From an uncultured Granulosicoccus sp. (GTDB lineage: Bacteria; Pseudomonadota; Gammaproteobacteria; Granulosicoccales; Granulosicoccaceae), in contig CANLXI010000011.1 in assembly GCA_947495035.1 (NCBI GenBank), forward strand, positions 1-64,000: DNA of 64,000 bases. Reading direction: 5' to 3'. The notes under the pieces were generated by a model. The model ran no database searches. It was not told the origin of the DNA and saw nothing but the letters and a program-made list of their open reading frames with translations. Positions within the stretch are counted from its first letter, which is position 1, and each line of letters starts with the position of its first letter. Made by a program: the position numbers and the translations under genes. Below are positions 8,476-16,452 of the stretch, piece by piece.

Positions 8476-8748
8476 CATGGCTCGGCGGCAGTATTCTCTC
8501 ACCATTTGCAGCAAGTTCTCCATGGCTGGGCAGTGGCATTCCTGCACCACATTCTGCGGGCTTTGCATGGTTCGGCAGCTGCATTCTTTCGTCACTTGCT
8601 GCGGGCTTTTCATGGCTCGGCAGATGCATTCTTTCACCACTTGCTGCGTGCTTTTCATGGCTCGACAGCTGCATTCTTTCACCACTTGCTGCGTGCTTTT
8701 CATGGTTCAGCAGCTGCATTCTTTTACCACTTGCTGCGTGCTCGCCTT
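8476..8748. repeat. 45-bp minisatellite, six copies
   Basis: Six head-to-tail units of 45 bp, each opening with CATGG, start 3 bp after the response-regulator stop codon. The first two units are the most diverged and the last four nearly alike. Since 45 is a multiple of three and the unit lacks stops in several frames, both strands stay open throughout, which makes long spurious frames. The sequence from here to 9015 shows only a hairpin (8858-8878) and an AT-rich patch near 8905-8935 that may hold the TRAP promoter. Confidence 0.92.
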
Positions 8749-9015
8749 GGCTGACAATACTCCGGCTCGGTGCGGGATCACCGCGGACGTTCGCTCTCCT
8801 GCGGGTTCAGATGAATGCCCTGAAGGACGCCAACACTGAGTGCACCATCGGCAGATTTTCGCCCATTGATGGGGCGAATGACGTCGGAGTGTTCCGATGG
8901 ATTTCCATAATATTAGTAAAAACAACGGTTTAATTGAGGTTGCAGCCAGGGCGACTTCTCCGCAACACTATGCACACGAGCCAAGTCAGTGCTCGAACAC
9001 CTATTTGGAGACATC

Positions 9016-10023
9016 ATGAAACGATTCCTGACGACTACCGTGGCAGGTGTTGCCGCGGCGTTGACCCTGTCATTGACACCCGTCCATGCACAGGACAACG
9101 ACTACGTACTGAATACGGCCTCCACGGGCGGTACCTACCATCCGGTGGGCACGGCCATCGCCACCTTGTCGAAGGTCAAGCTGCTGCCGACCGAGAATTT
9201 CAGTCTCACGGCGGTCAATTCAGCCGGTTCCGCGGCCAATATCCAGGCCATGTCAGCCGGCAATGCACAGTTCGCGATTCTGCAGGGACTGTATGGCTCC
9301 TACGCGCTCACCGGCAGTGGTCCGGTATCCGAACCGCAGGCGAACATGCGTTCGATCACCATGTTGTGGCAGAACGTCGAGCAGTTCGTTCTGTCGAATG
9401 AATACGTCAAGAGCGGCACGGTCAGCGACATGATGAATGTCAAGGGCATGACTGTTGCGATGGGCGGGGAGACTTCCGGCACTATCGGTTCCAACCGTGT
9501 CCTGCTCAATGGACTTGGCCTGAACTTCGATGAGGATTTCAAGTTCGTCTATGCCGGCTATGGCCCTTCGGTGGATGCCATGGCCAACGGTCAGGCCGTG
9601 GCTGCCGGTATTCCGTCCGGAACTCCAACCAGCGCCATCACCAAGTTGATGTCAACCAACGAAGGCAAGTTCACCGTTCTGAACGTCACCGAAGAAGAAG
9701 CGGCAAAGATGGATGGTGGACGTGAACTGTGGACGCCATTCACAATTCCGGCAGGTACCTATCCAGGTCAGGAAGCCGATATCAACACCGTTGCCCAGCC
9801 CAACTTTCTGGCGGTCAATGCCGATGTGGATGAAGACAATGTCTACATGCTGACCAAGACCATCTACGAAAACCTGCCCTTCCTGCAGGCCATCCATCCG
9901 GCCACCAAGGCGATGAACATCGATGCGGCGCTGTCCGGTTTGCCGGTACCTCTGCATCCGGGTGCTGCCCGTTACTATCAGGAAGTCGGTATCGAGATTC
10001 CCGAGCGTTTGATCGCCAAGTAA
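9016..10023 (+). CDS. TAXI-family TRAP transporter solute-binding protein
   Basis: 335 residues with a clear Sec signal peptide (MKRFLTTTVAGVAAALTLSL..., cleavage after VHA, residue 25). The mature start YVLNTASTGGTYHPVG is the TAXI hallmark, followed by NSAGSAANIQAMSAGNAQFAI. TAXI proteins capture a ligand in the periplasm and deliver it to a TRAP permease driven by an ion gradient. ATG 9016 is chosen over an upstream in-frame codon because GGAG precedes it and the signal peptide starts there. The fused permease follows after 28 bp. Ligand not determinable; glutamate-like or organic acids are known for the family. Confidence 0.94.
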   Translation: MKRFLTTTVAGVAAALTLSLTPVHAQDNDYVLNTASTGGTYHPVGTAIATLSKVKLLPTENFSLTAVNSAGSAANIQAMSAGNAQFAILQGLYGSYALTGSGPVSEPQANMRSITMLWQNVEQFVLSNEYVKSGTVSDMMNVKGMTVAMGGETSGTIGSNRVLLNGLGLNFDEDFKFVYAGYGPSVDAMANGQAVAAGIPSGTPTSAITKLMSTNEGKFTVLNVTEEEAAKMDGGRELWTPFTIPAGTYPGQEADINTVAQPNFLAVNADVDEDNVYMLTKTIYENLPFLQAIHPATKAMNIDAALSGLPVPLHPGAARYYQEVGIEIPERLIAK

Positions 10024-10051
10024 GACCTCTTCAGCAGCTGCGAGCAACGTC

Positions 10052-12232
10052 ATGAATACCGTTCCCCCCGTGCCGAATACTCCGACCGACCCCATTTTGG
10101 CGGTGTCTGCCGGTGAACGACTCATGGCCAAACGCAAGGAGCAGCTGTTTTCGCTCGATCACGCCATGCAGAACCCCTGGCCCTGGGCCGGGGGACTTGC
10201 CCTGATCACACTGTTCTCCCTGTGGCATATCGCCACCAATGTGTACCTCACCGAACCCGGCCTGTGGCAGAACGCCATACACTTTGCCGGCTTCGCGCTG
10301 ATTGCAGCAATCACGACCCGCACGTTCAACAGTGACACCCAGCCGCGCTGGTCGCTGTGGCTGAACATCCTGTTCGGTGTGGCCATGGCCTTGTCAGCGC
10401 TGTGGATTGCCCATGCCGAGACCGGGTTGTATGAACGCACCCTGGCGCAGTCCGGACAATCCTGGCAGTTCGGTCCACTGGAGTGGGTGGCCGGCATCAT
10501 CGTGGTGGTCGGTGTGGTGGAACTGACTCGCAGGCTGACCGGCTGGATCATTCCGATACTGGTCATCCTGTCCCTGAGTTACATCCTGTTCCTGGGAAAA
10601 TACATGCCGGGAGCCTTTCGCTCGGCCAGTCTGCCGCTGGATGATGTGCTGTTTCGTTCCCTGTACAACGACGAAGGCATGTTCGGCATCATCACCACCA
10701 TCTCGTCGTCCAACATCACCCTGTTCATGATCTTCGGTGCCTTTCTGGTGGTTTCGGGCGCTTCCGATTTCGTGATAGAGATTTCAAAAGTGGTCGCCGG
10801 ACGCTTTCGTGGCGGGGCTGCCTTCGTGGCGGTGATCTCCTCGGCCCTGACCGGCACCATTTCCGGTTCGGCCATTGCCAACACGGCATCCACCGGTGTC
10901 ATCACCATTCCGTTGATGAAGTCGAACGGTTTCCGGCCGCAGTTCGCTGCCGGGGTCGAAGCCGCCTCGTCCACCGGCGGACAGCTGATGCCGCCCATCA
11001 TGGGGGCCGGTGCTTTCATCATGGCCAGTTACACCGGTATACCCTACGGTACCATCGTTGCCGTCTCCGTGGTGCCAGCCTTGTTGTATTTCCTGTCAGT
11101 GGCGTTCATCGTGCGCATCGAGGCAATGAAGCATCATATCGGCACGGAGCAGGTGGAGGCCATCGACCGGCAGAAGATGATGGCCGGTCTGCTCAATTTC
11201 GTACTACCCCTGACCATCATGACCTACATGCTGGTGAGTGGCAGGACTCCCAGCTATGCAGCAGCAATCTCCATAGCCACATTGATCGCGGTCAGCTGGT
11301 TTACCCCCAACAAGATGGGTCCGAAGAACCTGGTCCGCGCCCTGTCTCTGGGAGTCAGTACCTCGGTCATGACAGCTATCCTGCTGGTCGCAGTCGGTCT
11401 GATCAACAACGCAGTGACCACCTCCGGACTTGCCAATACCTTTGCACTGATGATTGCGCAGTGGTCACAGGGCTCCCTGCTGATTGCGCTGGCACTGGTA
11501 ACACTGGCATCTCTGGTATTGGGCATGGGCCTGCCGGTCACGGCTGCCTACATCGTTCTGTCGATACTTTCGGCACCGGCGCTGGCCGGCATGCTGGCCG
11601 ACGGACTCATTCTTGAACAGTTGGTTGCCGGTATTTCCGATCCGGGGGTATCGGCCATGTTCATGCTGGTGGATCCGGAATTGCCGGCAAGGCTTGCCGC
11701 GGGTCTGAGTCCCGGGGACGCTCGTGACCTGATCAACAATATGCCATTCGATCTGGCGGTGGCCATTCGTCCATTGCTGGTTGATCCGGCACTGATGACA
11801 ACCTATCTGCTGACGGCGCATCTGATCGTGTTCTGGCTGAGCCAGGACAGCAATGTGACGCCGCCGGTCTGTCTGGCGGCATTCACGGCAGCGGGTATCG
11901 CCGGCTCCAAACCGATGGCCACGGGAGTGGAGGCCTGGAAGGTGGCGAAGGGACTGTATATCGTACCGCTGATGTTTGCCTATACCCCGATGATCGGCGC
12001 ACCGCTACCGGATCTGCTGCGTATCGGTGGCTTTGCCCTGTTCGGCATTTACGCCTTCAATGTGTTGTTGCAACGCCATGCCGAAGGGCCGTTACGTCTC
12101 TGGCATTACCCCTTGCTGCTGATTGCCATGGCGGGTGCTTTCTATCCACTGCACTGGGTTGCCAATATCGTGGGGGCCGTTGCTGTACTACTGATCATCT
12201 GGAACAGCAAGCGGAACGCACTCAAGGCCTGA
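10052..12232 (+). CDS. TRAP transporter fused permease (DctQM, 4TM/12TM)
   Basis: A 726-residue polytopic protein. The N-terminal third (about 30-190) carries the small DctQ-like four-helix part, followed by the large DctM domain with the GTISGSAIANTASTGVITIP stretch, SSTGGQLMPPIMGAGAF and a late GMGLPVTAAYI. Fused permeases are the normal partners of TAXI binding proteins. It imports the ligand using a sodium or proton gradient. It forms an operon with the upstream gene and is convergent with the XRE regulator downstream across two hairpins. Confidence 0.94.
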   Translation: MNTVPPVPNTPTDPILAVSAGERLMAKRKEQLFSLDHAMQNPWPWAGGLALITLFSLWHIATNVYLTEPGLWQNAIHFAGFALIAAITTRTFNSDTQPRWSLWLNILFGVAMALSALWIAHAETGLYERTLAQSGQSWQFGPLEWVAGIIVVVGVVELTRRLTGWIIPILVILSLSYILFLGKYMPGAFRSASLPLDDVLFRSLYNDEGMFGIITTISSSNITLFMIFGAFLVVSGASDFVIEISKVVAGRFRGGAAFVAVISSALTGTISGSAIANTASTGVITIPLMKSNGFRPQFAAGVEAASSTGGQLMPPIMGAGAFIMASYTGIPYGTIVAVSVVPALLYFLSVAFIVRIEAMKHHIGTEQVEAIDRQKMMAGLLNFVLPLTIMTYMLVSGRTPSYAAAISIATLIAVSWFTPNKMGPKNLVRALSLGVSTSVMTAILLVAVGLINNAVTTSGLANTFALMIAQWSQGSLLIALALVTLASLVLGMGLPVTAAYIVLSILSAPALAGMLADGLILEQLVAGISDPGVSAMFMLVDPELPARLAAGLSPGDARDLINNMPFDLAVAIRPLLVDPALMTTYLLTAHLIVFWLSQDSNVTPPVCLAAFTAAGIAGSKPMATGVEAWKVAKGLYIVPLMFAYTPMIGAPLPDLLRIGGFALFGIYAFNVLLQRHAEGPLRLWHYPLLLIAMAGAFYPLHWVANIVGAVAVLLIIWNSKRNALKA

Positions 12233-12252
12233 CCGCTGGCTGGCCTTGGCCG

Positions 12253-12298
12253 ACGTCTGGTTCGTGCAGACGTGGGTCGAGAGCTGCCGGCCTCCGGC
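12253..12298. terminator. Two adjacent hairpins in a convergent junction
   Basis: ACGTCTG (12253-12259) pairs with CAGACGT (12267-12273) around a 7-nt loop. GCCGG (12286-12290) pairs with CCGGC (12294-12298). No U-run follows on either strand, so these are at best weak or bidirectional termination signals between the TRAP permease and the XRE gene. Confidence 0.4.
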
Positions 12299-12323
12299 AT
12301 TGAGGTCCGCGTACGCCGAGGCA

Positions 12324-13118
12324 TCATGTCTGGCCAGCAGTCGATTGTTGCTGTCTGCGCTTTTTGGCCGGGTGTGGCCCTATGCTGAACAGACTGGCGA
12401 AAGAGGCTGTGCCGTGGGCGAATGACCATTTGTAGGTCTGCAGTTCCTCCTGTCCCGACGTCAATCTGTCCTGTCTTGCGAGTTTGGCGATGCGGGTAAC
12501 CATCGCCGTGACATCCTGCTGCAATAGTCTGGCGGTCTCGGGGCGCATTCTGCGAGACAGGGTGATATAGGCCTCAGGGCTGTCGACCGAGTCGGCAATG
12601 GTGCGTGTCAGGAAATCGATATTCAGCTGAGCATGCAACGATTGCAGAGGGCCATCGACAGCAAGACGAAGGGGATTGTTCGAACTGGGCGTGACATGGC
12701 CGGTCGGACCGATGGTTGCCAGACCGAGGCGTTCGAGGTCGCGTGCGTACAGGTGCAGATCCGCCTCGTCGAGATCATGGATGGCGGCAATCTCACCAGG
12801 CGACATCTCGTCTCTCAGCAACAGATAGAAATGAAACAGGGCGGGTGAGTCAGCCAGTGCCTGTTCCACTTCGCGTGAAAACACAAGTGCCGGGTCTTCT
12901 GCACGCTCGGCAATCTCCAGTACGTCGGCAACCGACAGATCCAGCAACTGGCAGATCGATTCCAGGCGACTGAACTTGCAATCCCGTTCGACGAACAGTC
13001 GCTTGATCGTGGGCTCGGAGACCCCCAGTCGATCGGCCAGGTCGGCGTAGGTCATCCCTCGGGCCTTGAGCACCCGCTTCAGGACATCGAAAGCATGACT
13101 GCGAGAATGTCTGTTCAC
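12324..13118 (-). CDS. XRE-family transcriptional regulator with long C-terminal domain
   Basis: About 264 residues from GTG 13118. An N-terminal helix-turn-helix of the XRE/Cro type is clear (KARGMTYADLADRLGVSEPT followed by IKRLF). The remaining ~190 residues are helical, acidic and unrecognised; a late pair of Lys/Arg-rich residues ends the protein. No ATG lies near the domain; TTG 13130 is an alternative, and the ATG at 13274 would run through the divergent promoter and into the neighbouring gene. It is divergent from an SDR gene with a perfect inverted repeat between them, so it probably represses that gene and itself. Confidence 0.8.
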   Translation of the reverse strand: MNRHSRSHAFDVLKRVLKARGMTYADLADRLGVSEPTIKRLFVERDCKFSRLESICQLLDLSVADVLEIAERAEDPALVFSREVEQALADSPALFHFYLLLRDEMSPGEIAAIHDLDEADLHLYARDLERLGLATIGPTGHVTPSSNNPLRLAVDGPLQSLHAQLNIDFLTRTIADSVDSPEAYITLSRRMRPETARLLQQDVTAMVTRIAKLARQDRLTSGQEELQTYKWSFAHGTASFASLFSIGPHPAKKRRQQQSTAGQT

Positions 13119-13142
13119 GATTCGTTTCAAGAATTCGAGTAT

Positions 13143-13193
13143 CAAAATATGATGCCGTATTCTCCATTGATTGACTACAAGAATCATATTTTG
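13143..13193. promoter_or_regulatory. Perfect 11-bp inverted repeat between XRE regulator and SDR gene
   Basis: CAAAATATGAT (13143-13153) is mirrored exactly by ATCATATTTTG (13183-13193). The half-sites are 40 bp apart centre to centre, nearly four helical turns, and sit in an AT-rich island between divergent starts. This is a good candidate operator for the XRE regulator, possibly bound by a tetramer or with looping. Confidence 0.6.
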
Positions 13194-13266
13194 CAACTTG
13201 TCGGCTGTGCGAGCACTGGCAGAGATCTGTGCCAGCCGCATGCCCCTTCCACATGCAGGAATCGTC

Positions 13267-14025
13267 ATGAACAACAGATTCGATCAGCAGGTAATTGTCA
13301 TAACCGGTGGGTCCACCGGCATCGGGTTCGCCATCGCCAGAGCTGCCATTGCCGAAGGCGCAAAGCGTGTCTACATCACCGGTCGTTCCGCGCAGACGCT
13401 TGCCAGTGCGGCCGCTGAACTCGGAGAGAAGGCCATCGCGGTGGTATCGGATGTCTCGCGGTCCAGTGATCTGGCAACGCTCGACGCGGAGATCGGCAAA
13501 CGTGACGATTCCCTCGACGTCGTGTTTGCCAATGCCGGTATAGCCGCAACCAATCAACTGGGTGATACCTGTGAAGCGCAGTATGACGAGATATTCGATA
13601 TCAATGTCAAGGGCGTTCTGTTGACTGTGCAGACACTGCTGCCGAGGATGGTGGATGGGGCAGCCGTGGTACTGACTTCATCCATCGTCTCTGGAAAAGG
13701 TATGGAAAACCTCAGTCTCTACAGTGCCAGCAAGGCTGCGGTGCGCTCCTTTGCCAGAACATGGGCCAATGATCTGAAGTCACGTCAGATTCGTGTGAAT
13801 GCCTTGAGCCCGGGTTTCACCCGAACACCCATCATGAAGAATGGTCTCAAGTGGGATGAGGAGCAGATTGCCGCGTTCGATGAGCAGGCAAGAACGCTGG
13901 TTCCCCTCGGGCATGTTGCAACGCCGGAGTCCATTGCCTCTGCCGCGTTGTTTCTCGCATCTCGTGACGCGGAGTATGTCAATGGTATCGAGCTTGCCGT
14001 GGATGGTGGGTTTTCCCAGGTTTGA
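13267..14025 (+). CDS. SDR family NAD(P)-dependent oxidoreductase
   Basis: 252 residues with all classical short-chain dehydrogenase signatures: cofactor motif TGGSTGIG near residue 12, the NAG motif (FANAG), catalytic Ser in LTSSIVSG and the YSASK catalytic Tyr/Lys, then SPGFTRTP. The C-terminal YVNGIELAVDGG is typical. The Arg-rich positions after the glycine motif give no firm NAD/NADP call. ATG 13267 matches the family N-terminus; the frame is open to 13171. Substrate unknown. Divergent XRE gene and the inverted repeat suggest dedicated control. Confidence 0.92.
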   Translation: MNNRFDQQVIVITGGSTGIGFAIARAAIAEGAKRVYITGRSAQTLASAAAELGEKAIAVVSDVSRSSDLATLDAEIGKRDDSLDVVFANAGIAATNQLGDTCEAQYDEIFDINVKGVLLTVQTLLPRMVDGAAVVLTSSIVSGKGMENLSLYSASKAAVRSFARTWANDLKSRQIRVNALSPGFTRTPIMKNGLKWDEEQIAAFDEQARTLVPLGHVATPESIASAALFLASRDAEYVNGIELAVDGGFSQV

Positions 14026-14081
14026 GATTACGGCGAGTTGCTGTTGATGCAGGCATGGCACTTTTGATGGCGGATGATCCG

Positions 14082-14292
14082 GGTGCTGTTGTTGGTGCTG
14101 TTGTTGGTGCTGTTGTTGGTGCTGTTGTTGGTGCTGTTGTTGGTGCTGTTGGTGCTGTTGGTGCTGTTGTTGGTGCTGTTGGTGCTATTGGTGCTATTGG
14201 TGCTATTGGTGCTATTGGTGCTATTGGTGCTATTGGTGCTATTGGTGCTGCGGGTGCTGGTGCTGGTGCTGGTGCTGTTGCTGGTGCTGCGG
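14082..14292. repeat. GGTGCT-based 12/9-bp tandem array in a convergent junction
   Basis: The array begins with 12-bp units (GTTGTTGGTGCT), moves to 9-bp units GGTGCTGTT and then about seven GGTGCTATT, and ends in GGTGCTGCG/GGTGCT variants. It starts about 57 bp after the SDR stop and ends about 120 bp before the EF-hand stop on the other strand. It is open in several frames, giving Val/Gly/Ala or Leu/Val low-complexity peptides that lack a credible start signal; I do not call these genes. No gene is seen between 14026 and 14410. Confidence 0.92.
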
Positions 14293-14410
14293 GTAAGTCG
14301 GGTGATACACCGGTGTAACGGGTATCACCCGGGTAAAGCGCCGACGGGATTGGAGTTCTGATTCTTGGAGTGGTATCAGTTCCGATGACCCGCCGGCCAG
14401 ATCCCTGAAC

Positions 14411-14656
14411 CTATTCGGCAGCCAGTGCAGCCAGTTCCTCTGCGGAGATTTCACTGTTGCCATCGGCATCCAGGGTGTCCCATTTGCCCATGATCATCTC
14501 ATTGGCGGAAGCCTCGGCTTCCGAGAGTGATCCATTGCCATCGGTATCCAGCATTTCCAGCAACTGGGCGGGATCGTCCTGGGCGCTGGCGACACTGGCA
14601 GCAACGGCCATGGGGATGGAAAGAACGATAGCGATTGTGCTTGTAGAGAATTTCAT
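14411..14656 (-). CDS. Small exported EF-hand calcium-binding protein
   Basis: 81 residues. A signal peptide (MKFSTSTIAIVLSIPMAVAASV, cleavage after ASA near residue 25) is followed by two EF-hand loops, DTDGNGSLSEAE and DADGNSEISAEE, both with Asp/Asn/Ser at coordinating positions 1, 3, 5 and Glu at 12. It is probably a periplasmic calcium-binding protein of unknown partner. CGGAGA 8 nt upstream supports the start. Confidence 0.85.
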   Translation of the reverse strand: MKFSTSTIAIVLSIPMAVAASVASAQDDPAQLLEMLDTDGNGSLSEAEASANEMIMGKWDTLDADGNSEISAEELAALAAE

Positions 14657-15145
14657 GGTCTGTCTCCGAAAACTGCATTCAACTGAAAAGTGAGTTCACT
14701 TCATGGAAGCGAACGGATGACTTCTAACGTCAGCATGCTGTCTGCGTGTTACAGCTGACCGCCAGATCCCGTCGGATCATGCTGGTCGATGAGCTGTGTC
14801 CACGCCCATAGAATGGGCCTTCTTTCGTGAAGAAACGATGACAGTATCCGGGTGCTGGACATTACCGAAAGGCAGGGTGTGGAGATGACGTATTGGCAAG
14901 GCAGCCGAGAGTCTGCCTGTTGCACGATCGCAGGGAGATTCGGGGTGAGGGCAAGCCCATCTCATGATGACGTGGCGCAGAGGCTTGCATTGTCTTGTGC
15001 GACTATTTAATGCAAGCATGGATAGTTTGTGGCCTGGCCCCTGTGGTCTGAAGTTCGACCTTCGCGGCCAGGTGGTGTGATTCGACAGCAGTTGCAAGTT
15101 GGACGGGGCCGCCCCTGGCGCTCAGCGTGTGAAACCCGGGGCGGC
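14657..15145. other. Intergenic region with paired hairpins, no gene seen
   Basis: 489 bp between two minus-strand genes. Two hairpins stand side by side: GCCCAT/ATGGGC (14804-14818) and TTCTT/AAGAA (14821-14835). At the far end GCCGCCCC (15108-15115) pairs with GGGGCGGC (15138-15145), directly after the sulfotransferase stop, possibly its terminator. No frame has a convincing start or protein signature. Confidence 0.45.
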
Positions 15146-15967
15146 TCAGGCGTCAGTTCCGGTCTTGCTGGCAAGCATGGAGGGCAGCTCGTCGGGCAGA
15201 CGCCCTGTCGCTTCCCGGTAGGCTTCCAGATCGGCATGTTCGAGTATGTAGGCCATGTTCTCGGCATCCAGTTCCCGGCTCTTCGTCTTGACCTTCTGGT
15301 GGTGATGCGATTGCGCCTGAATGTAGGTGTCACGCATCGATTCATCCATGGTGATGTCCAGGAAGTCACACAGTCTGACAAGCTCGGCAACATCTCCTTC
15401 CACAGCGTCGAAAAACCGGTGGTAGTCCACGAGGTAGAAATCGTCCGGATGCTCTCGCTTCAGATCGAGATAGGAGTGGATCGTTTCGTTCCAGGGATAG
15501 ACGGCAAAGTTGGCATCCTTGTGTTCGGCCCAGGCATCACCGGGTTTCTTGGCCCTGGTATGCCAGGAGCAGGCCGTCTGGAAAATGTCGCGAACGATGA
15601 ACACGTGTTTTGTTCGCGGGAAGTTCTGGTGTACATGTGACACCGTGCGGAACGAGTTCGGAACCTTGTCGCCTATATAGGAAAGCCCTGACCATTTGGC
15701 ATGCAGGGTGTCGTAGTAGTATTGCATCGCATCGGATTTCGACGGAGTCATATTGGTATGAGCGTCGGTGAAATCGAAGAATCTCTCTTCGTCGAACAAT
15801 TCGGGGGTAAGCAGATGTCTGGTGTGTCCTCGTGTGATCTGCTTGAATCGCTCCATGCCGATGCCGATGTGTTCATGCGCATTGAGCACCCGAGTCAGCG
15901 CAGTCGTGCCGGAGCGGGCTGTGCCACAGATGAAGAGGAATTGCCTGTCGGGTTGGTGAGTCTGCAT
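15146..15967 (-). CDS. Sulfotransferase family protein
   Basis: 273 residues from ATG 15967. The N-terminal FICGTARSGTTAL is the 5'-phosphosulfate loop of PAPS-dependent sulfotransferases, and HVFIVRDIFQTACSW gives the 3'-phosphate binding IVRD segment. The middle is rich in aromatic residues, and SHHHQKVK near residue 220 is unusual. These enzymes move sulfate from PAPS to a hydroxyl or amine of a glycan, lipid or small molecule; the acceptor is unknown. A GTG 16 codons upstream is possible, but the ATG places the loop where the family has it. No PAPS synthesis gene is nearby. Confidence 0.8.
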   Translation of the reverse strand: MQTHQPDRQFLFICGTARSGTTALTRVLNAHEHIGIGMERFKQITRGHTRHLLTPELFDEERFFDFTDAHTNMTPSKSDAMQYYYDTLHAKWSGLSYIGDKVPNSFRTVSHVHQNFPRTKHVFIVRDIFQTACSWHTRAKKPGDAWAEHKDANFAVYPWNETIHSYLDLKREHPDDFYLVDYHRFFDAVEGDVAELVRLCDFLDITMDESMRDTYIQAQSHHHQKVKTKSRELDAENMAYILEHADLEAYREATGRLPDELPSMLASKTGTDA

Positions 15968-16209
15968 GGGTGGAATGGTCTGCAGTTCGTCCGAGGAAGT
16001 CGGGTGTCGCGGCACCTGATCAGAAGTGAGCCCTTACTGCGGCTCAGGATTGCTGATCCCTTGCCTGGCTTGCCGGGAGGGCGCAGACATTCAAGCCCGC
16101 ATACTCATGGATGATATTCGGCCCGGGAACGAACCCTTGTCAAGCGGTGGCTGATTGAGGTTGAAATTGCTTGCTTCGTGTTGTCGAACAGAACATGCAG
16201 GCTGCATGC

Positions 16210-16325
16210 CAGAGATGGACGGCCGTGGTCCGACCCCGAGTGGGCCGCAGAGATGGACGGCCGTGGTTCGACCCCGAGTGTTCGGGTGTGCACAGAGATG
16301 GACGGCCGAGGTCCGACCCCGGGCG
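16210..16325 (+). repeat. Three direct repeats of about 33 bp upstream of comM
   Basis: Copies begin at 16210, 16248 and 16293 with CAGAGATGGACGGCCG and continue with TGGTCCGACCCCG-like sequence; spacers differ (steps 38 and 45 bp). All lie in the roughly 485-bp gap between the divergent sulfotransferase and comM. I see no gene in the rest of that gap. Confidence 0.85.
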
Positions 16326-16452
16326 TGCGCGACGGCTGCTGGAATGATGACTGCAACTGTACATATTTTCAGCTTCTCCGTAGTCAGCGGGGCCACTGGC
16401 TCGAGTTCGCTGCTATCGTCGTGTGACGCCACTACAGGAACACGGAGGTTCC

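Noticed and set aside
7886..8719. 277-codon minus-strand frame opposite the response regulator
   Set aside because: It lies opposite a clear receiver-HTH gene and is extended by the minisatellite; no family features.
8398..8839. Long open frames on both strands across the 45-bp minisatellite
   Set aside because: All come from the stop-free 45-bp unit; no signal decides between them and none has a credible start.
14022..14361. Two open frames through the GGTGCT array giving Val-Gly-Ala or Leu-Val peptides
   Set aside because: The frames exist only because the unit length is a multiple of three; starts lack ribosome sites and composition is that of the repeat.
14777..15097. 106-codon minus-strand frame in the gap after the EF-hand gene
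   Set aside because: No ribosome site, no motif, His/Pro/Arg-rich composition; it also crosses two hairpins.
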